A DNA stretch of 64,000 nucleotides from Chytridium lagenaria (GCA_025449115.1 JAHLKC010000107.1:62001-126000); one strand, 5' to 3'; positions 45,116 through 57,884 are shown, counted from the stretch's first letter. Numbers and translations: made by a program. Notes: a model not told the origin generated them from the sequence alone.

Positions 45116-45387
45116 TTGGCTATATTGCAAGGAAAAAATTACGAAGATGAAGCTCCGTTCATCCCCTTTTTTTGTTTAAACAATTCTTTGAAATTGCGTC
45201 AACGTCCTTTCCACCATCGTATTCGTATCCACTTCTCTCATGCACGTAAAACAACGAAAATGGGCCGAAAAATCACAAATGAATCGGTAGATCTCAAAAC
45301 AGCCCCTTTTGAGCCTTACCGCGATCTTCTGGGCAGCTTTACAATTTCAAGTTGGGGGTCCCTCCGAAAAACAACAATACCTTTATT

Positions 45388-47787
45388 ATGGGTCATGGTG
45401 TTGTCGGCACGCAACTTTGGATGGTGGCCTTTGCTGCTGGTTTCGCTGGTCGGTTGCTTCCATCGGGTGGGCCACTTTTGAGGTTATCTCGGCGACCTCT
45501 GCTATTGTCTTTCATAATGTCTCGCATCTCGATGCTGCGGCTACTTCAGGTGAGGGGGTGCTTGCTTACGAAAAAACATAAAAAGGATTCTAAAATGATA
45601 TCTGGAAAAGTTATTGCGTACTCTGTTTTTGGAGCTGACTACGGCTTTTTTGATAACGCACAAAATCGTATGTGTTCATATTGTTAACCACGCCCCCTTT
45701 CCCCCACATTTCTTTTAACTGGTTTGATTAGAGGGGATGGAGTGTATTGTTCTGCAACTCGTGACTGGGACATTACTGAGACTTGTTCTGGAGGTTTCCG
45801 CGTTTTTTATTTTAACGAAAACCTCACGAGCTTGGGTTAGATTGGGGCTGGCTCTTATAAGCATTCTGTGCTGCCTCATTGGTAAAGAAGCCATTCATGT
45901 TTTTTTTTATCAGCTGGACGACGCGTATTCATTGGAATGAAACAGGTCTCATCCCTTACAATGTTATCGTCCTTCAGGGTGTTCCCGTCGCGGAGCTTCT
46001 GCAGGATCCAACAAAAAAAGGCGTCGACTAGCTTTAAAAGATACAGCCGTGTTGATTTTGTGCAGGTAATAATATTTGGGATGTGGTTTTTTTCTAATCC
46101 TTCGTCATGAAGTGTTTGTCAACTCCTTGAGTCTTTCGGTACCTTTTTGGATGGTTGCTGCTTTGATCCAGTTTGGGTCAGAGGTATCCAGAATGTTGAT
46201 CTTTTCGTTCTGTATCATGCCTGTGATTCAAATCTATATTGTTGTATATGTATGTGACGTTTCTTTGATGGCGTCCTTGCTTTTAGTTTGGTTAACCGTC
46301 ATGTTATCCGTACACAGCTGGAAAAACACTTAAAGGCGATGGCTTTGAATTCTTAAAGGTCACAAATCTATGTCTCATCAGTTTCCTATAAAGGTAAGTT
46401 TTGTTCTTCTCTTGCATGCTTACTTTATTTTCTTGATGAATGCTTTACATTTTATTTTATTCTCTTAATGAATGCTTCACATTTTATTTTATTTTCTTAA
46501 TGAATGCTCCACACAGGTGATTCGATTCACCACCATGGGTATTTTCAACACAAGTAAGTTTGTCCTAAACCCTATTAAACTTACCCTATTCAGAAAACTT
46601 TTGGCTTCTTTGCTGCTTCCAAGTCTTTGCAGACCGTCTGATACCGCGCGTCACTCAATTTATAATCAAATGGATGGCGAATTCCAAAAAAACGGGTCGA
46701 GCATGTTAAAGCCTCCTCGAAACTTGAAACGATGACACCGGTTCAAGAAGAGGAAGAATATGTGTCAGTGCCTGTTAGAGTGGAAACTCTGTTGAAAACA
46801 ACGTCAAGGAGTCAGCGTGTGGCTTTGGCGTCAGAGGCGACAAGGAGGGTATACGATGAAACGATGGTTCCTGCGCAAGTGGACATTGAAACAATTCACG
46901 ATGCGAAAACAACGTCACGGAGTCAACGGGGTGCATTTGCTTCCGAGGCGACAAGGAGGGTATACGATAAAACGATGTTTCCTGCACAAGTGGACATTGA
47001 AACAACTCACGATACAAAAAAACTCTTAATCACGATGATATCCCAATACCGCTGCGTCGAGCGTCGTTAATACTAGCCACGCCAACCCATCATCAACCCA
47101 AAAATATTCTTTGGAAGAGTTACATACACCAGAAGCGTCCCTTAGCCGTCTCCCCTCTATACACGCACGGAAGACCCTTCTTTCAGACCGCACCATCCTC
47201 AAACGCACATCAGACTCTCCCGAAATCCCGATTGTCACCACCACCCACAGCACATCCCCAAACGAACCATTCACCCGACCGACACCGAAATCCATATCCC
47301 TGAAGACAAAACTTCTCCACAGTACTTCGTCGTCAAACCAGGGTGGTGTTGAAACAAGCTGTGGATAAAGTGGACACAGCGTCAGCGAATTACCATGCTC
47401 ACAGAAATAATTACACCATGTCAAATTACATTTCAACTCTTTCTGCGATACTTTGTGTGGGGTTGATGAGGGATCATGTGAGACAGTGTCCAAGAGAGGA
47501 TGTGTTTGTTGCGGGTGGATTGACTTTGGGATTGGATTTCGTGTTGGAGGTAGGGTTTTGTTGGATGGAATTCAAGTGGGGTGGTGAGTTGTTTACCACA
47601 TATGTTTCATAAATCATCTTTGTTTGTGGAGGTTTTTTTTTCCATCTGACCATATCTCCTGTAGGTATACCTGTTGGTGAGATCACGACGTTCCAGGGGA
47701 TGGCGTTTGCGGGGATCGTTACGCTTTTTTGTGGGTACTTTGTCGCAGTGTATGCAGGAAAGTCTGAAATTATTAGCTTGCTGTAAA
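45388..47787 (+). pseudogene. Multi-pass membrane protein family, copy A (frame-broken)
   Basis: Paralogue of the two genes at 47901-50227 and 50924-53409. Conserved pieces in order: exon 1 GTQLWMVAFAAGFAG then SVASIGWATFEVIS (45388-45549, donor gtgagggg). Exon 2 has VIAYSV then ITHKI, exon 3 has LRLVLEVSAFFILTK, exon 4 has SLSVPFWMVAALIQFG, and a later exon has VIRFTTMGIFNTS. A soluble linker with a 111-bp tandem duplication follows. The C-terminal membrane part has HRNNYTMSNYISTLSAI, LTLGLDFVLEVGF and GIPVGEITTFQGMAF, stopping near 47787. Frame breaks occur in exon 1 (about 45445), exon 2 (about 45645), exon 3 (45910-46030) and the linker. They are denser than in copies B and C, so decay is likely, although indel error in the assembly cannot be excluded. 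Function unknown. Confidence 0.6.
46795..47016 (+). repeat. 111-bp in-frame tandem duplication in copy A linker
   Basis: Two units of 37 codons: TTSRSQRVALASEATRRVYD and TTSRSQRGAFASEATRRVYD followed by (E/K)TMxPAQVDIETxHD. Neither paralogue B nor C shows this duplication. Confidence 0.9.
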
Positions 47788-47900
47788 CTTTCACGCGATT
47801 GTATATTCGATAAAGTCTAGTAGTTTAAGCAATAATAGTAACGAAATTCAATCAGATCAAAATTTCTTTTTTCTATTATCAACATAGTATACATTAAAGT

Positions 47901-50227
47901 CTAACCAATGCTTATGACGCTAGTCGCGCCGGCATATACAGCCATGTAGTAGCTAATGAAGAGTCCGCTGGCCCCAAGAAAGGTATAACCAGAAAAGGTC
48001 GTGACAGAGCCGACAGGGATGCCTTTCATTTCAATTAGTCTAGAAACTACACGATAAATTGTCCAAACGCACAAGACCATACCATATAATTGCTCTCCCA
48101 ACGACAGCCCAATTTCAAGTAATAGATCCATTGCCATCGTGAGTAAAGCGGTAATCACGATTTCTGTTCTAGAACACACTCTTATCGCATCCGGAAGAAG
48201 CGTAGCGCAAAACATTGCTGCCAATGTCGTAATATAGTTTGCTATAGTGTAATCATTTCGCTGGCCGTGATAGTCTCCGGAATACGTATCTGCTCTGTCC
48301 GCGGCCTGCTGAAGTACAACCTGCGTCCGAGTTTTCATATCACTAGCCACATTCTTCGTCACGAAATCCAGCGATGCCGTGTCATCTTTCATCATTACAA
48401 TCCATATGAATTTCAACGGACATCCCACGGTTGTGTAGAGACTCTTCCGGATATATGTGCGCAAGCTTCTTTCGGGAACCGTGTAGTTTAGGACCAGCCT
48501 TACTACCAGTATCGTTGATAACAACCGGATGTGACAAAGAGACTGAGCGATTCTCCGTATGCTCTAGGCTCGACGGTGAAATTTGTGGAGAGACATCCAC
48601 GCCGATATCATTAGTTAAGCAACCCGCAGTCAACGCAATCGATTCCGAACCAACTCCAGCCTCTATTGATCTTGCTGTGACTAGATCTTTCCCATGATTT
48701 TGATGCTCTCTGCTACGCACTTCTGTAAACGCTTCTCCATCATCGGTCAGCTGACGCGGTGAGTCCTCTGAGTAGACTGTAGGCAAACCGGCATCCGTTC
48801 GATTAGCTTGGAAATCTGGAGGCTCGTCATCGTTTTTTCAAAAGTTCCTTGTTGTCAGTGGAAGATGATGATTTCAACGTCTCCGGTTTCACTAAAGCGC
48901 TGATTTTTTTAGCCCTTGCTGCCATAAGTCTCATTATCAAAAGGGCGATTCTTGGTAAAAAGTCTGTCTGATATTACTTGCGTACAGGTCAGCAACCAGA
49001 AAGTCCTTCGAGGTCGTTAGCCCTCACGTTGTTCAAAGTCACTCACGGATCGGGAATTCGCCGGTATGCGTAAAGCGAATGACCTAATTTTCAATTGTTA
49101 AGATATTACAATCTCAGTTGGTAGTGAGATACGCAAGAAATAAAATACCTTGACAGGAAATTGCACTAATGCAAAATTCGTTACTCGAACAAATCAAACT
49201 CCTTTGCCCCCAAGAAAATCTTTGTTGCTGTAAGAAAAAGGTCAGCGGCGTATAGCTCGTAAACATAATATGGCTTAATTATGATTCAAAGAAAAAAAGT
49301 TACCCAGATGGCCATATATATTTTGAAGAACAGGAAGAATGCAGAAGTTGAAAATCATGAGTCGCGAAACGCTGATACCAAATTGAACAACGCTAGAAAC
49401 AACCCAGAACGGAAACGCAAGGGTGAGACAATTTATCAAAGCCTTTTCGATGAAGAAAGAGAACGACGTCGACGAACGACGACGGTATTCATTAGTAAAG
49501 TGAAAACTAAACTAGTATCGTACCACAAATAAAACATGAATAGCAGCGTTTCGTTTTACATCCTGATTTGGATTCGGACCCTGAACTAATTCGGTTGGGT
49601 CTTTGCCGTTCAAGACAATAAAATTGTAAACCGAAAAGCCTGTAGAATAAAGTCTTAGCCAATGCGTTACCACAGGAGATAGTGTAAGCTGCTGTGATAT
49701 AGAAATAACAGCGAATTTCTTACTAAAAAAACTACAAAGGCTAATGCCTAAAGCCATCCCAAGTCTTGACCAATGTTGAACATTCTTTGTTAACAGGAAA
49801 AGCATCATGCACTCCAGGCTAATCCTTAGTATTGTGGATGTCGAAAGTTGTTTTGCAACTCCTATCCAACCTCTCTGATAATGCATGTAAAAAAAAGGAT
49901 AATTAGAGCGCAGATGGCTTCGTCATATCCTTACTACTTTGTGAGTAATCATAAAGGCCATGGCGAACTCCATGCAGACCGAGTAAGCCATAACTTCATC
50001 GATATGACAGTTAGATTAGCCATTTTCATCATCAGGTTAATTACATCGGATCCAAGATAAACTTTCTCACCTGATACCGCAGAGGGATAAGGAGCTGGAA
50101 TATCATTGACGGAAATATGAGATACTCGGTTGATGATCTCATAAGCGGACCAGGATATGGCTGAAACAGGAACTACAAAAACTGCAGCAAATGTCACCAT
50201 GCGCATTTGAGTAAGAACGACGTCCAT
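47901..50227 (-). CDS. Multi-pass membrane protein family, copy B
   Basis: Unrecognised family. ATG at 50227. Exon 1 is 50227-50071 (MDVVLTQMRMVTFAAVFVV, SWSAYEIINR). Exon 2 is 49993-49935 (VMAYSVCMEFAMAFMITHKV) and exon 3 is 49874-49524 (LRISLECMMLFLLTKN, WSRLGMALGISLCSFF). Exon 4, about 49440-49300, has ALINCLTLAFPFWVVSS. Short exons follow with FVRVTNFALVQFPVK and VIRFTHTGEFPI. Then LLTCTQVISD leads to a basic helix (MRLMAARAKKI) and a polar linker (about 48780-48450). The C-terminal half has RNDYTIANYITTLAAMFCA, LLPDAIRVCSRTE, MAMDLLLEIGLSL and IPVGSVTTFSGYTFLG, ending SVISIG. I count roughly five hydrophobic segments before the linker and three after. Small frame breaks exist (about 49000 and 48410). 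Start and intron positions match copy C. Confidence 0.6.
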
Positions 50228-50923
50228 CTATGTAAAGACTCAATTAATCTAACGGTTGAAGTTGAGACAGCATATGAGTTTTAGGAGAAAAGAGGTAATC
50301 CCATGCCAATATTACCATTGGAGTGGCAGCACAAAGGAGGATCTTCAGAGCCGATATGGAAGGCGAAAGTGGGTAAAATACTTTAGCCTTGCGCCGAAAG
50401 CTGGCTCCATCTTGTGCAATGAAATAGCACTAGAGCTTAGATCAGGAATAAAACAACGTCACAGCTCTGGATAGGTAGTTTAGAACTGTTGATATCAATG
50501 ACATATAATTTTATGTATGTAAATGACAAATCTGCGTCTTATTCGATCATTTGGTGAACGAGAGCAGAGGATGGCAAACAATGCAAGGGATTCAGAGGAA
50601 TCCGGAAATATCTGTCAATACGCTCATAGACTAACGCGCAAAAAGGGCGTCAAGCGCAGAAGGTTGAATTCACCAAACGAGATTTATGTATATTGTGCAT
50701 TAATAGATAATGATATGTAACTATGCAAAAGTTATTTAGTTGCGGCACCAGCCCCAGACAGTACATCCGATTTGAATGGTGTTGCGTTTGCTCCCATGCT
50801 GACGATATCACGACATACGACATGAGCGATAAATATATTCGCGTTTTGAATGACCCACCACCTCCTACTCTTCCTGTTTCCCTGCGGACGATACTCCGCT
50901 TCAGCGACAAAGTAGTGCAATGA

Positions 50924-52114
50924 TTATCCGATACTAATGACGCCGGTTACGCCAGCATAAACAGCCATGTAGTAACTGGTAAATAGTCCACTGACTCCGA
51001 GAAAGGTATATCCGCCAAAGGTCGTGACAGTGCCCACAGGAATACCTGCCATGTAGAGTCAGTTCTGAAAGATATCGAGGGAAAAAAAAATGGACTAAGC
51101 TAGAAAACAAAAAAGGTCTTACCACCCATTTTCTCTGCTAAAGAAAGCCCTATTTCAAGCAGTAAATCCAACACCATCGTAAATGCAGCGGCAATCAAAA
51201 CCTCGCTCCTTGAGCATGGTCTGATCGTATCCGGGAGTAGCGTTGCGCACAACATTGCTGTGAGTGTTGTAATATAATTTGCCATAACATAATCATTTCG
51301 ATGACCATGATAATCTTCCGATACCGTATCAACCTTATCTGCAGCCTGTTTAATTGCAACCTGGGTTCGCTCTTTGAGTAATGGGCCCAGTATCTTCATC
51401 TTTGAATCGACAGATAATGCGTCATCTTCACCATCTATGTCGATTTGAACGGAGTCCGTTTTTTCGTTCATAGAATATTCCGGATATATGTACTTGGAAC
51501 TTCTTTTCGATTCGCTTCTATGCCGACGGGTAGATGCACGTTTGGAGGATTTACGTTTAGAAGCAACCCTTGTGGTGCTGTCACGGGAAAGACTGAGAGT
51601 TGATGGCGATACTTTGAGATCTTCTGGCGGCTGCAGTGTCGACTGAGATATCCGTGACGCGCCTTCAACAGTTTGTGCTTTCAAGGTACCAGCTGCAGCC
51701 AGCACATCCACTTCCGAAGTAGCCTCAACCTCAGACATTTTTGTTGTATTTAGCCCCATTCCACTAGTATTTTGCACTCTCGTATTCTCATCTGTGATGT
51801 GTTCTTTGTTATCAACCGAATCCCGTCGATTTTCAGACGACTGCATCGGCGGTAAACTAGATTTTTTTATCATAGTCTTCACGTTGTCATTAAATCCAAG
51901 CTCTCCATCTATAACTGGCAAATCTGTCGGGTCGACCTCATCCCCCGGCTTAGACGAAGTTTCGGCTTCCATATCCATCTGTGGTTGCTCTGTGCTGCCT
52001 ATCTTTTTTGCCCTTGCTACCAGTTTCATGATGTAACGTGCGATTCTTGGTAAAATTCTGTCTGATATCACTTGCGTGCAGGTCAGCAACCAAAAGCCAC
52101 CTTTTTTCCGTTAG

Positions 52115-52147
<33 letters not shown>

Positions 52148-53409
52148 GGCAAACGCATAAGCTTGCATTAGAAATGGAAGCACAACATGAGGTCTACTCA
52201 CTAGTTTGAAACTCGCCAGTGTGCATAAATCGAATCACCTATTTTTATAAAACGTTGACAATGAGAAGTCGTGAAAAAGAGAGGCAGAAAAGAACAAAGT
52301 AAACCTTTACGGGAAATTGCATCAAACAAAAGTTCGTCACCCGCACAAAGTTGAAATCCGAGCTATTTAGGTACGTTCCTTGCTGCCGTTCAATGGTGAT
52401 AAAAAGTTAACATAAAAATCCTGGTCAATGTTGGAAAGCAAATAACTAAGCTTCTTTAAAGATGATGTCTCACATAGATAGTCAAGAAAATTTGAAGTAC
52501 TGGTAGAATGCAGAAAGAAAAATATCATGAGCCGCTCGACGGTTGAGCAGAATTGAAGGCAGCTAGCCACTATCCAAAAGGGCATCGAAAGAGTGATGCA
52601 ATTAATAAATGCCTTTTTATTTAAACCAGGTCAGTAAAGATGATTGTGATATGTTTGGTTGAAGTAGACCTACTTACCGTCACAAATATCAACTTGCGCT
52701 GGATCGAGTAATTTCCCTTTCAACTGCATTCGGGTTTTGGACAAGCTCCGATAGATCAATACCATTAAGAACGTGGTAGTTATAAAACGAAAGACCTAAA
52801 ATGATAGATTATCAAACTCAAATCACGACACAATCTAAAGGCGATTCAAATATAAACAAAGTATAATAGCACATACTAAAGAAACTGCAAATGCTGATGC
52901 CCAGAGCATCCCAAGTCTTGACCCAATGTTTTACGTTTTTGCTCAAGAGTAGCAGGACCATCGCCTCTAGGCCAATCCTCATTATTGTGGACGACGAAAA
53001 CTGCTTTACAACTCCTTTCCATCCTCTCTAGATGCCGAATCACCGTTGAGAAGGAACGCTTTAGACCTCTCACTTCAGATCTAATGTAGATTCTTACCAC
53101 TTTGTGCGTAATCATAAATGCTGAAGCGAACTCTATACCTAGCGAGTAGGCCATAACTATTGTATGAATTCAAAAGGTCCGTGAATTAGCTTTCCTCATC
53201 GTGTAGCGAAAGGTTGGAGAAGATGCCTAATCACAATAGGTTTGGTCCTCACCTGACACTGCTGAAGCATTCAGAGCAGGAATATCACCAATAGCGATAT
53301 TGGAGATTTGGCTGATGATCTCATAAGCTGACCAAGAAACGGCCGAAACAGGAAGAACAAACATCGTGGCAAACGCCACCATGTGGAGCTGAGTAAGGAC
53401 GACGTCCAT
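50924..53409 (-). CDS. Multi-pass membrane protein family, copy C (best preserved)
   Basis: ATG at 53409. Exon 1 has MDVVLTQLHMVAFATMFVL and SWSAYEIISQ with donor gtgaggac, the same intron position as copy B. Exon 2 has VMAYSLGIEFASAFMITHKV. Exon 3 (about 53030-52700) has an acceptor near 53030 and is less clear. Exon 4 has CITLSMPFWIVASCLQF (about 52600). Then come NFVRVTNFCLMQFPVK, VIRFMHTGEF and LLTCTQVISDRILPRIARYI, followed by a long polar linker (52020-51400) rich in Ser, Glu and Lys (KRKSSKRASTRRHR). The C-terminal part has RTQVAIKQAADKVDTVSEDY, HRNDYVMANYITTLTAML, LLPDTIRPCSRSEVLI and LDLLLEIGLSL. The last exon is GIPVGTVTTFGGYTFLGVSG with YMAVYAG. Family unknown; the layout suggests an integral membrane protein with a cytosolic regulatory loop. 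Confidence 0.65.
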
Positions 53410-54345
53410 CCATGTAAGGCTTTATTGTCTAACAGAATGTTGCTAAAAGTTGGAAAATGGAGGAGAGGATCCGTTGCTAGCAGCTCATCGCGATGGAGAT
53501 CCACCTTTGATGGCACTCTCTTTGTTTTCACCACTGATTTTCGATATCCCGCAGTTAGTATTCCCTCTGGCTGGTACGGCAATGGTCCAGAGTCACCCAA
53601 CTCGTTGGTAATTACCCATTCAGCTAGGGGACCTTGTACCATCAATATCACGCTCAAAAATCTTGCATTTCAAGCTCCGAACAATGGATCGACAGCAAGG
53701 GTGACACGAATCGACTTTTTTTTTTAGTGTTCAAGTAATTACCTCTGTTCATCCAACCTTTTGCCTCTTTCCGATTCTCATACTTTCGGTTGTGGAATCC
53801 TCGGCTCACTCCCAAATCCTCACTACTTGCTTCTTTGGCCTCCAGCCGCAGGGCAGCGCGATCTTGTAACCATCAGCTTATCTATCTGCAGTCCGTCGTT
53901 ATCGTCATCCCAACAATATCGCCACTGCACGCTCAAAGGCACTATTTTGCTGCTTTGTCAGCGTCAGCTTCGACGTTGGAACCGTTGTGCAGACATTCCC
54001 TCGAAGGAGGTGAGGTGTAGAGGAGAAGCACACATTTTCAGCTGTTAACCAATTGGAAAACACCAGATATATGCGCGAGAGGATGGGTGATGGCCCGGAA
54101 CTTCATTTAAGCCAAGCAAGCAGTTCAACCCATGGCCAGAGCTATAATGAACCCTGCCATGCTGTCGCCCTGCCATAGATTTAACGTGGCAAGGCGAGCA
54201 TTTGAACTTGGCTGGGGGTGAGCCCTGCGCGAACAATACCAGGCATCATCGAGAAACAAGGACTCATGCCTTCTATATCACAGTTATGCTCAATCAGCCC
54301 TGCCAAACAAAACAAAAGAAGCTGCTACCGCCGCTGAGAACCACA
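53410..54345. other. Upstream region of copy C with one unassigned plus-strand ORF
   Basis: A 114-codon plus ORF at 53383-53727 overlaps the start of copy C. It has protein-like composition (STFDGTLFVFTTDFRYP, CTINITLKNLAFQAP) and might be a fragment of a secreted domain, but no start, signal peptide or partner exon was found. 53760-54050 has overlapping frames only. Confidence 0.3.
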
Positions 54346-54347
54346 TT

Positions 54348-55817
54348 TTGACAAGAGCTGCACCGTCACATACTTTGACTCATATGGCCCATACGGTATT
54401 GATGAAGTATCAAGCGGCCCAACTCATTCATACCCGCTGTTTGCGGCCATGCGTATCACCATCCTATACCTATAATTTCACGCCATGGTCCTTTCCACCA
54501 GAGCTTCAATACGGTTACCACTCCATGCCCCACTATAATTACGACGAATTTTATTTCGCCGGACTTCCTCGTCAGCAACGCGCCGTCGGACGTCAACATC
54601 GGGTGTAGTCCTGGAAATTATGCAGATTGGACGTGGCGAAACGCCTCAAGTCATTTACCACCTTATCCATACTCGACTTTGTACCCCAAAGAAAGAGGAG
54701 CAGATGCAGAAAATCCACCTAAGCTTGAAAGCAGCAAATCAGAAAAGTTGGCATTCGCAGATTAGAACAGAAACGTTTGGAGTGCGAGAGCGATCAAGAA
54801 GCCTTCGGTTCCACAAAACGAACACAAGAGATACGCGTCTGCAGCCACAGCAGCAGACGATTGTACCATCAAGGCAGGTAGCATGGCACACAGGAGAATC
54901 AAAGATTGAGAAACGGAAACGGCCAGCCCTCTACCAACTGACGCACATACCGTGCGACTAATATTCCCGCAAACCCCCGGACGCCGGCTGGTTGAAGAAG
55001 AAATATCTTGCAACACCTGCTCTACACCTACTGCCACTTTCATCTTTCATGGAATTGAAAGGGTGCAAGAGTTCACTATTGGAGTTTCATGTCGATCCTG
55101 CGTCAGATCCAAAAGCGAAGTCTGCCAAACTCACCAGCTCGGCAGCTCAACTCAACGTCCCTTTGAAAAACCCCCTTTTTAAAAACCCAACAACTGTTTT
55201 TGATCCGTCCGTCATCAACTTAACATTCCAGAATTGTCATCACAGTGTCTTCTCCCCTGAACATTTACAGTTATCCCGAAAAAAAACGCCTATCTCAGAT
55301 ACTACAGACACGGCTGAAAACGTTACGAAGCCATCTAATGCAGCAAATATCTTCGAATGCAGCCTATGCAAGATAGTTATTGGAATGGGGTCGGTGCGAT
55401 CCATTGACCAAGGATTGCAGACACCAGGAACGACGTGTTTGGTGAAAAAAAACGCCAAGACTGCGGACAATGGTGGGAGGATGTTAAGAGGTCTTGTAGA
55501 CAGACCGATCATAACAAAAAGAAAGAGCGGAAAAGTTGCAAAGGCAGTGGCCGTGGAAGCCGTCTGCGGAGGATGCAGAGAGAAATATGGTAAGGGCTTT
55601 CTGCTGTTTTTCCTCTTTAATATAACTTCTAACTTATTTGTTTTTTTGTTTTTTTTTCACTATGGCGCGTATTGGCTTGTTATATTTAACTTCACTTCAT
55701 TTTGTACCGTCCTAACAATAAGCTTTTTGCACTGAGTGTGGTGGAGGTGGCCGGTGAGTTTTTTTTTTATATTTTCTTCGGATTGGAGCAAACTTTACGT
55801 ACAGAGGAAGAAATTGG

Positions 55818-55850
<33 letters not shown>

Positions 55851-57264
55851 AAAAATGCACAGAATGAATGAAAGGAATCAAAGACCTAAATTATCTATGG
55901 AAGAAAGAATTAGACGTACGCGTAAAGATGAGGAGGGGTACCCACCTTAACGAAAACAAACTAGTTCAAGTCACTTACCGTTCCTCATAAAATCGCAGAT
56001 TTCGTACGGGTAAATGGCGGCCAAGCCAGCTCTTTTTGGAGGGGCCGCAAAACTTGCATGCTTTCCCATATTCGTATCGGCTCTCTTCCTCTAACTTTTA
56101 CCGTATGGAAATCCCCTGGAAATTTCGGCGATGCTACTGCCATTAATCCTGTCGCGGACATAAAGCGTAACCCTCTTGAAGAGAATCATAAGAAGGAGCT
56201 GAAGCAAAAGTTTCTGCACTTTTTGATTGAGGAATGTCGGCAGGCGTTTAGAGATTTTATTCATATAGTTTTGGCGATTCCTGAGGTACTATCAACCAGT
56301 TTCGTGATCCGCGCTGCTGTATCATTCGACTTCCTTTCCCCTTCTATTTGCTTAATACTCTAGTGTATTTTTAATATTTTCTTTCTCTAAAAATACTTGG
56401 TTCTTTACGTTTTCTGACTTCCTCGACTACTCATAAAATTTTAGTATACTGATCTTATCGCAGGTGATGGAAAAGTCAAAGGATCCGCCCTATACATATG
56501 AAGAAGTTGCATATCTGGCTTCCTCAGAGTTCAAGAAAATTGCCGATTCCATCACCTTTCTCACCACACAAACTAATGTCCAAGCTTACGTAGTTTCTGT
56601 CTTCATCCCAAAGCTAAAGCGAGGAGCTTCCACTATAGACGATTCCGAAACTTATCCTGCACCTTCGCCCGCCTCAAGAGTTGTTCACACGAGCGATAAC
56701 AGCATGGTCGCGTTTGCTGTGGCCCAACTGCTTCCTGTGTCCAAACATATATGGCTTCACCATCTCGTACTGCGAAGCCCTTCATTGCAGCAAGGGAGCT
56801 TGGATGGTGACCTTTTGTGCAAACTGATTAAAGCGGTAGATGACGATGAACTCATGCCGCAGAGAATTCAGTTAAGGAGGGGACGCGGCTTATCTTCGTT
56901 AGAATTCCGCGACTGTTTGCAAAGTTGAGGTCGCAGTTGGCGAGACTCGGGTTTGCGGAGCTGAGGCTGGGGAAACTGGAGGCACCTTGGAGTCGTGAGG
57001 ATTGCGTCACGGCGTTTGTTCCTACGAAGATTGAGGGTGCTGTTATGCAGGAGGGCTGCCAACAATGAATATTTCGCTGGCAGACATATTTTCGAATGGC
57101 CAGAATGATGAGAGGATGCTGGGTCTTAAAACGCATGACTTTGAGGAGGGGAGATATGGGAGTGATGATGAATTTCTGGTGTGGGCTTATGATCTTCTTG
57201 TAGCTTCTGTCGAAGATGTTCGACAAAGAACTTCCTTGAAATCCGACAGACATGAAGAGCTGTG
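54348..57264 (+). CDS. Cys-motif protein with conserved basic and globular C-terminal region, unknown
   Basis: Not assigned to a family. The N-terminal part is Tyr/Pro/Ser-rich (FPPELQYGYHSMPHYNYDEF, about 54500). A Cys cluster follows near 55000-55120 (CNTCSTP, VSCRSCVRS), and a second at 55350-55590 (FECSLCKI, AVCGGCREKY). A short intron then joins to FCTECGGGG (about 55725), suggesting a zinc-binding unit. After another intron come GKWRPSQLFLEGRKTC and LSHIRIGSLPLTF (about 56010-56100). A helical region has HKKELKQKFLHFLIEECRQAF, and TYEEVAYLASSEFKKIADSI follows the intron 56286-56463. The C-terminal third has FVRIPRLFAKLRSQLARLGF and APWSREDCVTAFVPTKI, which could be an acyltransferase-like fold (weak guess). 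The stop is near 57264. Frame breaks lie near 54480, 54770, 54920, 56870 and 57065. Zinc binding is inferred from Cys spacing only. Confidence 0.5.
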
Positions 57265-57884
57265 AGCTTAAATTATAATTGTAATTGTACAGACATTTTT
57301 CCCGCCTATTTCTTTATTGTCAACATCCGATTGTTGATTTATTAATATTTGACGTGGTTTGAATCCATAAAGTCCAATCATGCATATGTTGAGCCAAATA
57401 TGGACTTTTTTTGGACGCCACGGACTACCTCAACTCCGACGATACTAGCGCCACGCCACAGAAATATCCACCCTCTGGAATCTGCAATCATCTTTCCCGT
57501 TCCATCGACTCCACCTTGTTTCCGAGGGTTTATCAAACGGTTATATATAAATGGGAGGCCACGCATTTGCCACCTCTCTACTCTTAATTATTTATACTCA
57601 CGCGTTGATTTATCTTAAAAAACTAGCTTGTCAGGGTCTAATTTTTTTGTCCGTCTCGAACAACCAGGGTCTAAAAGGTCAGTGGACGGGGTTGACGGAG
57701 TGAGGGTGGCAAGAAGGTGAAGGGGTCGACGTAATGATGAGTGGAGCATCTGCATTTGGCTTCGGTGCTCGTTGTCCTAACCTTTCTTATTTCGTTTTTT
57801 AATTCTTGCTTTTTAATACAACCATCTCAGACCGTTTCTGTTAGGAGGAATCACATCGAGCAACAACTACGCATTACTCCAACC
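57265..57884. other. Intergenic, promoter region of SOD gene
   Basis: No supported gene. The short plus ORF at 57349-57618 has no family features. Confidence 0.45.

Noticed and set aside
47111..47368. Separate short ORF in the copy A linker
   Set aside because: It is part of the copy A linker read in another frame, not an independent gene.
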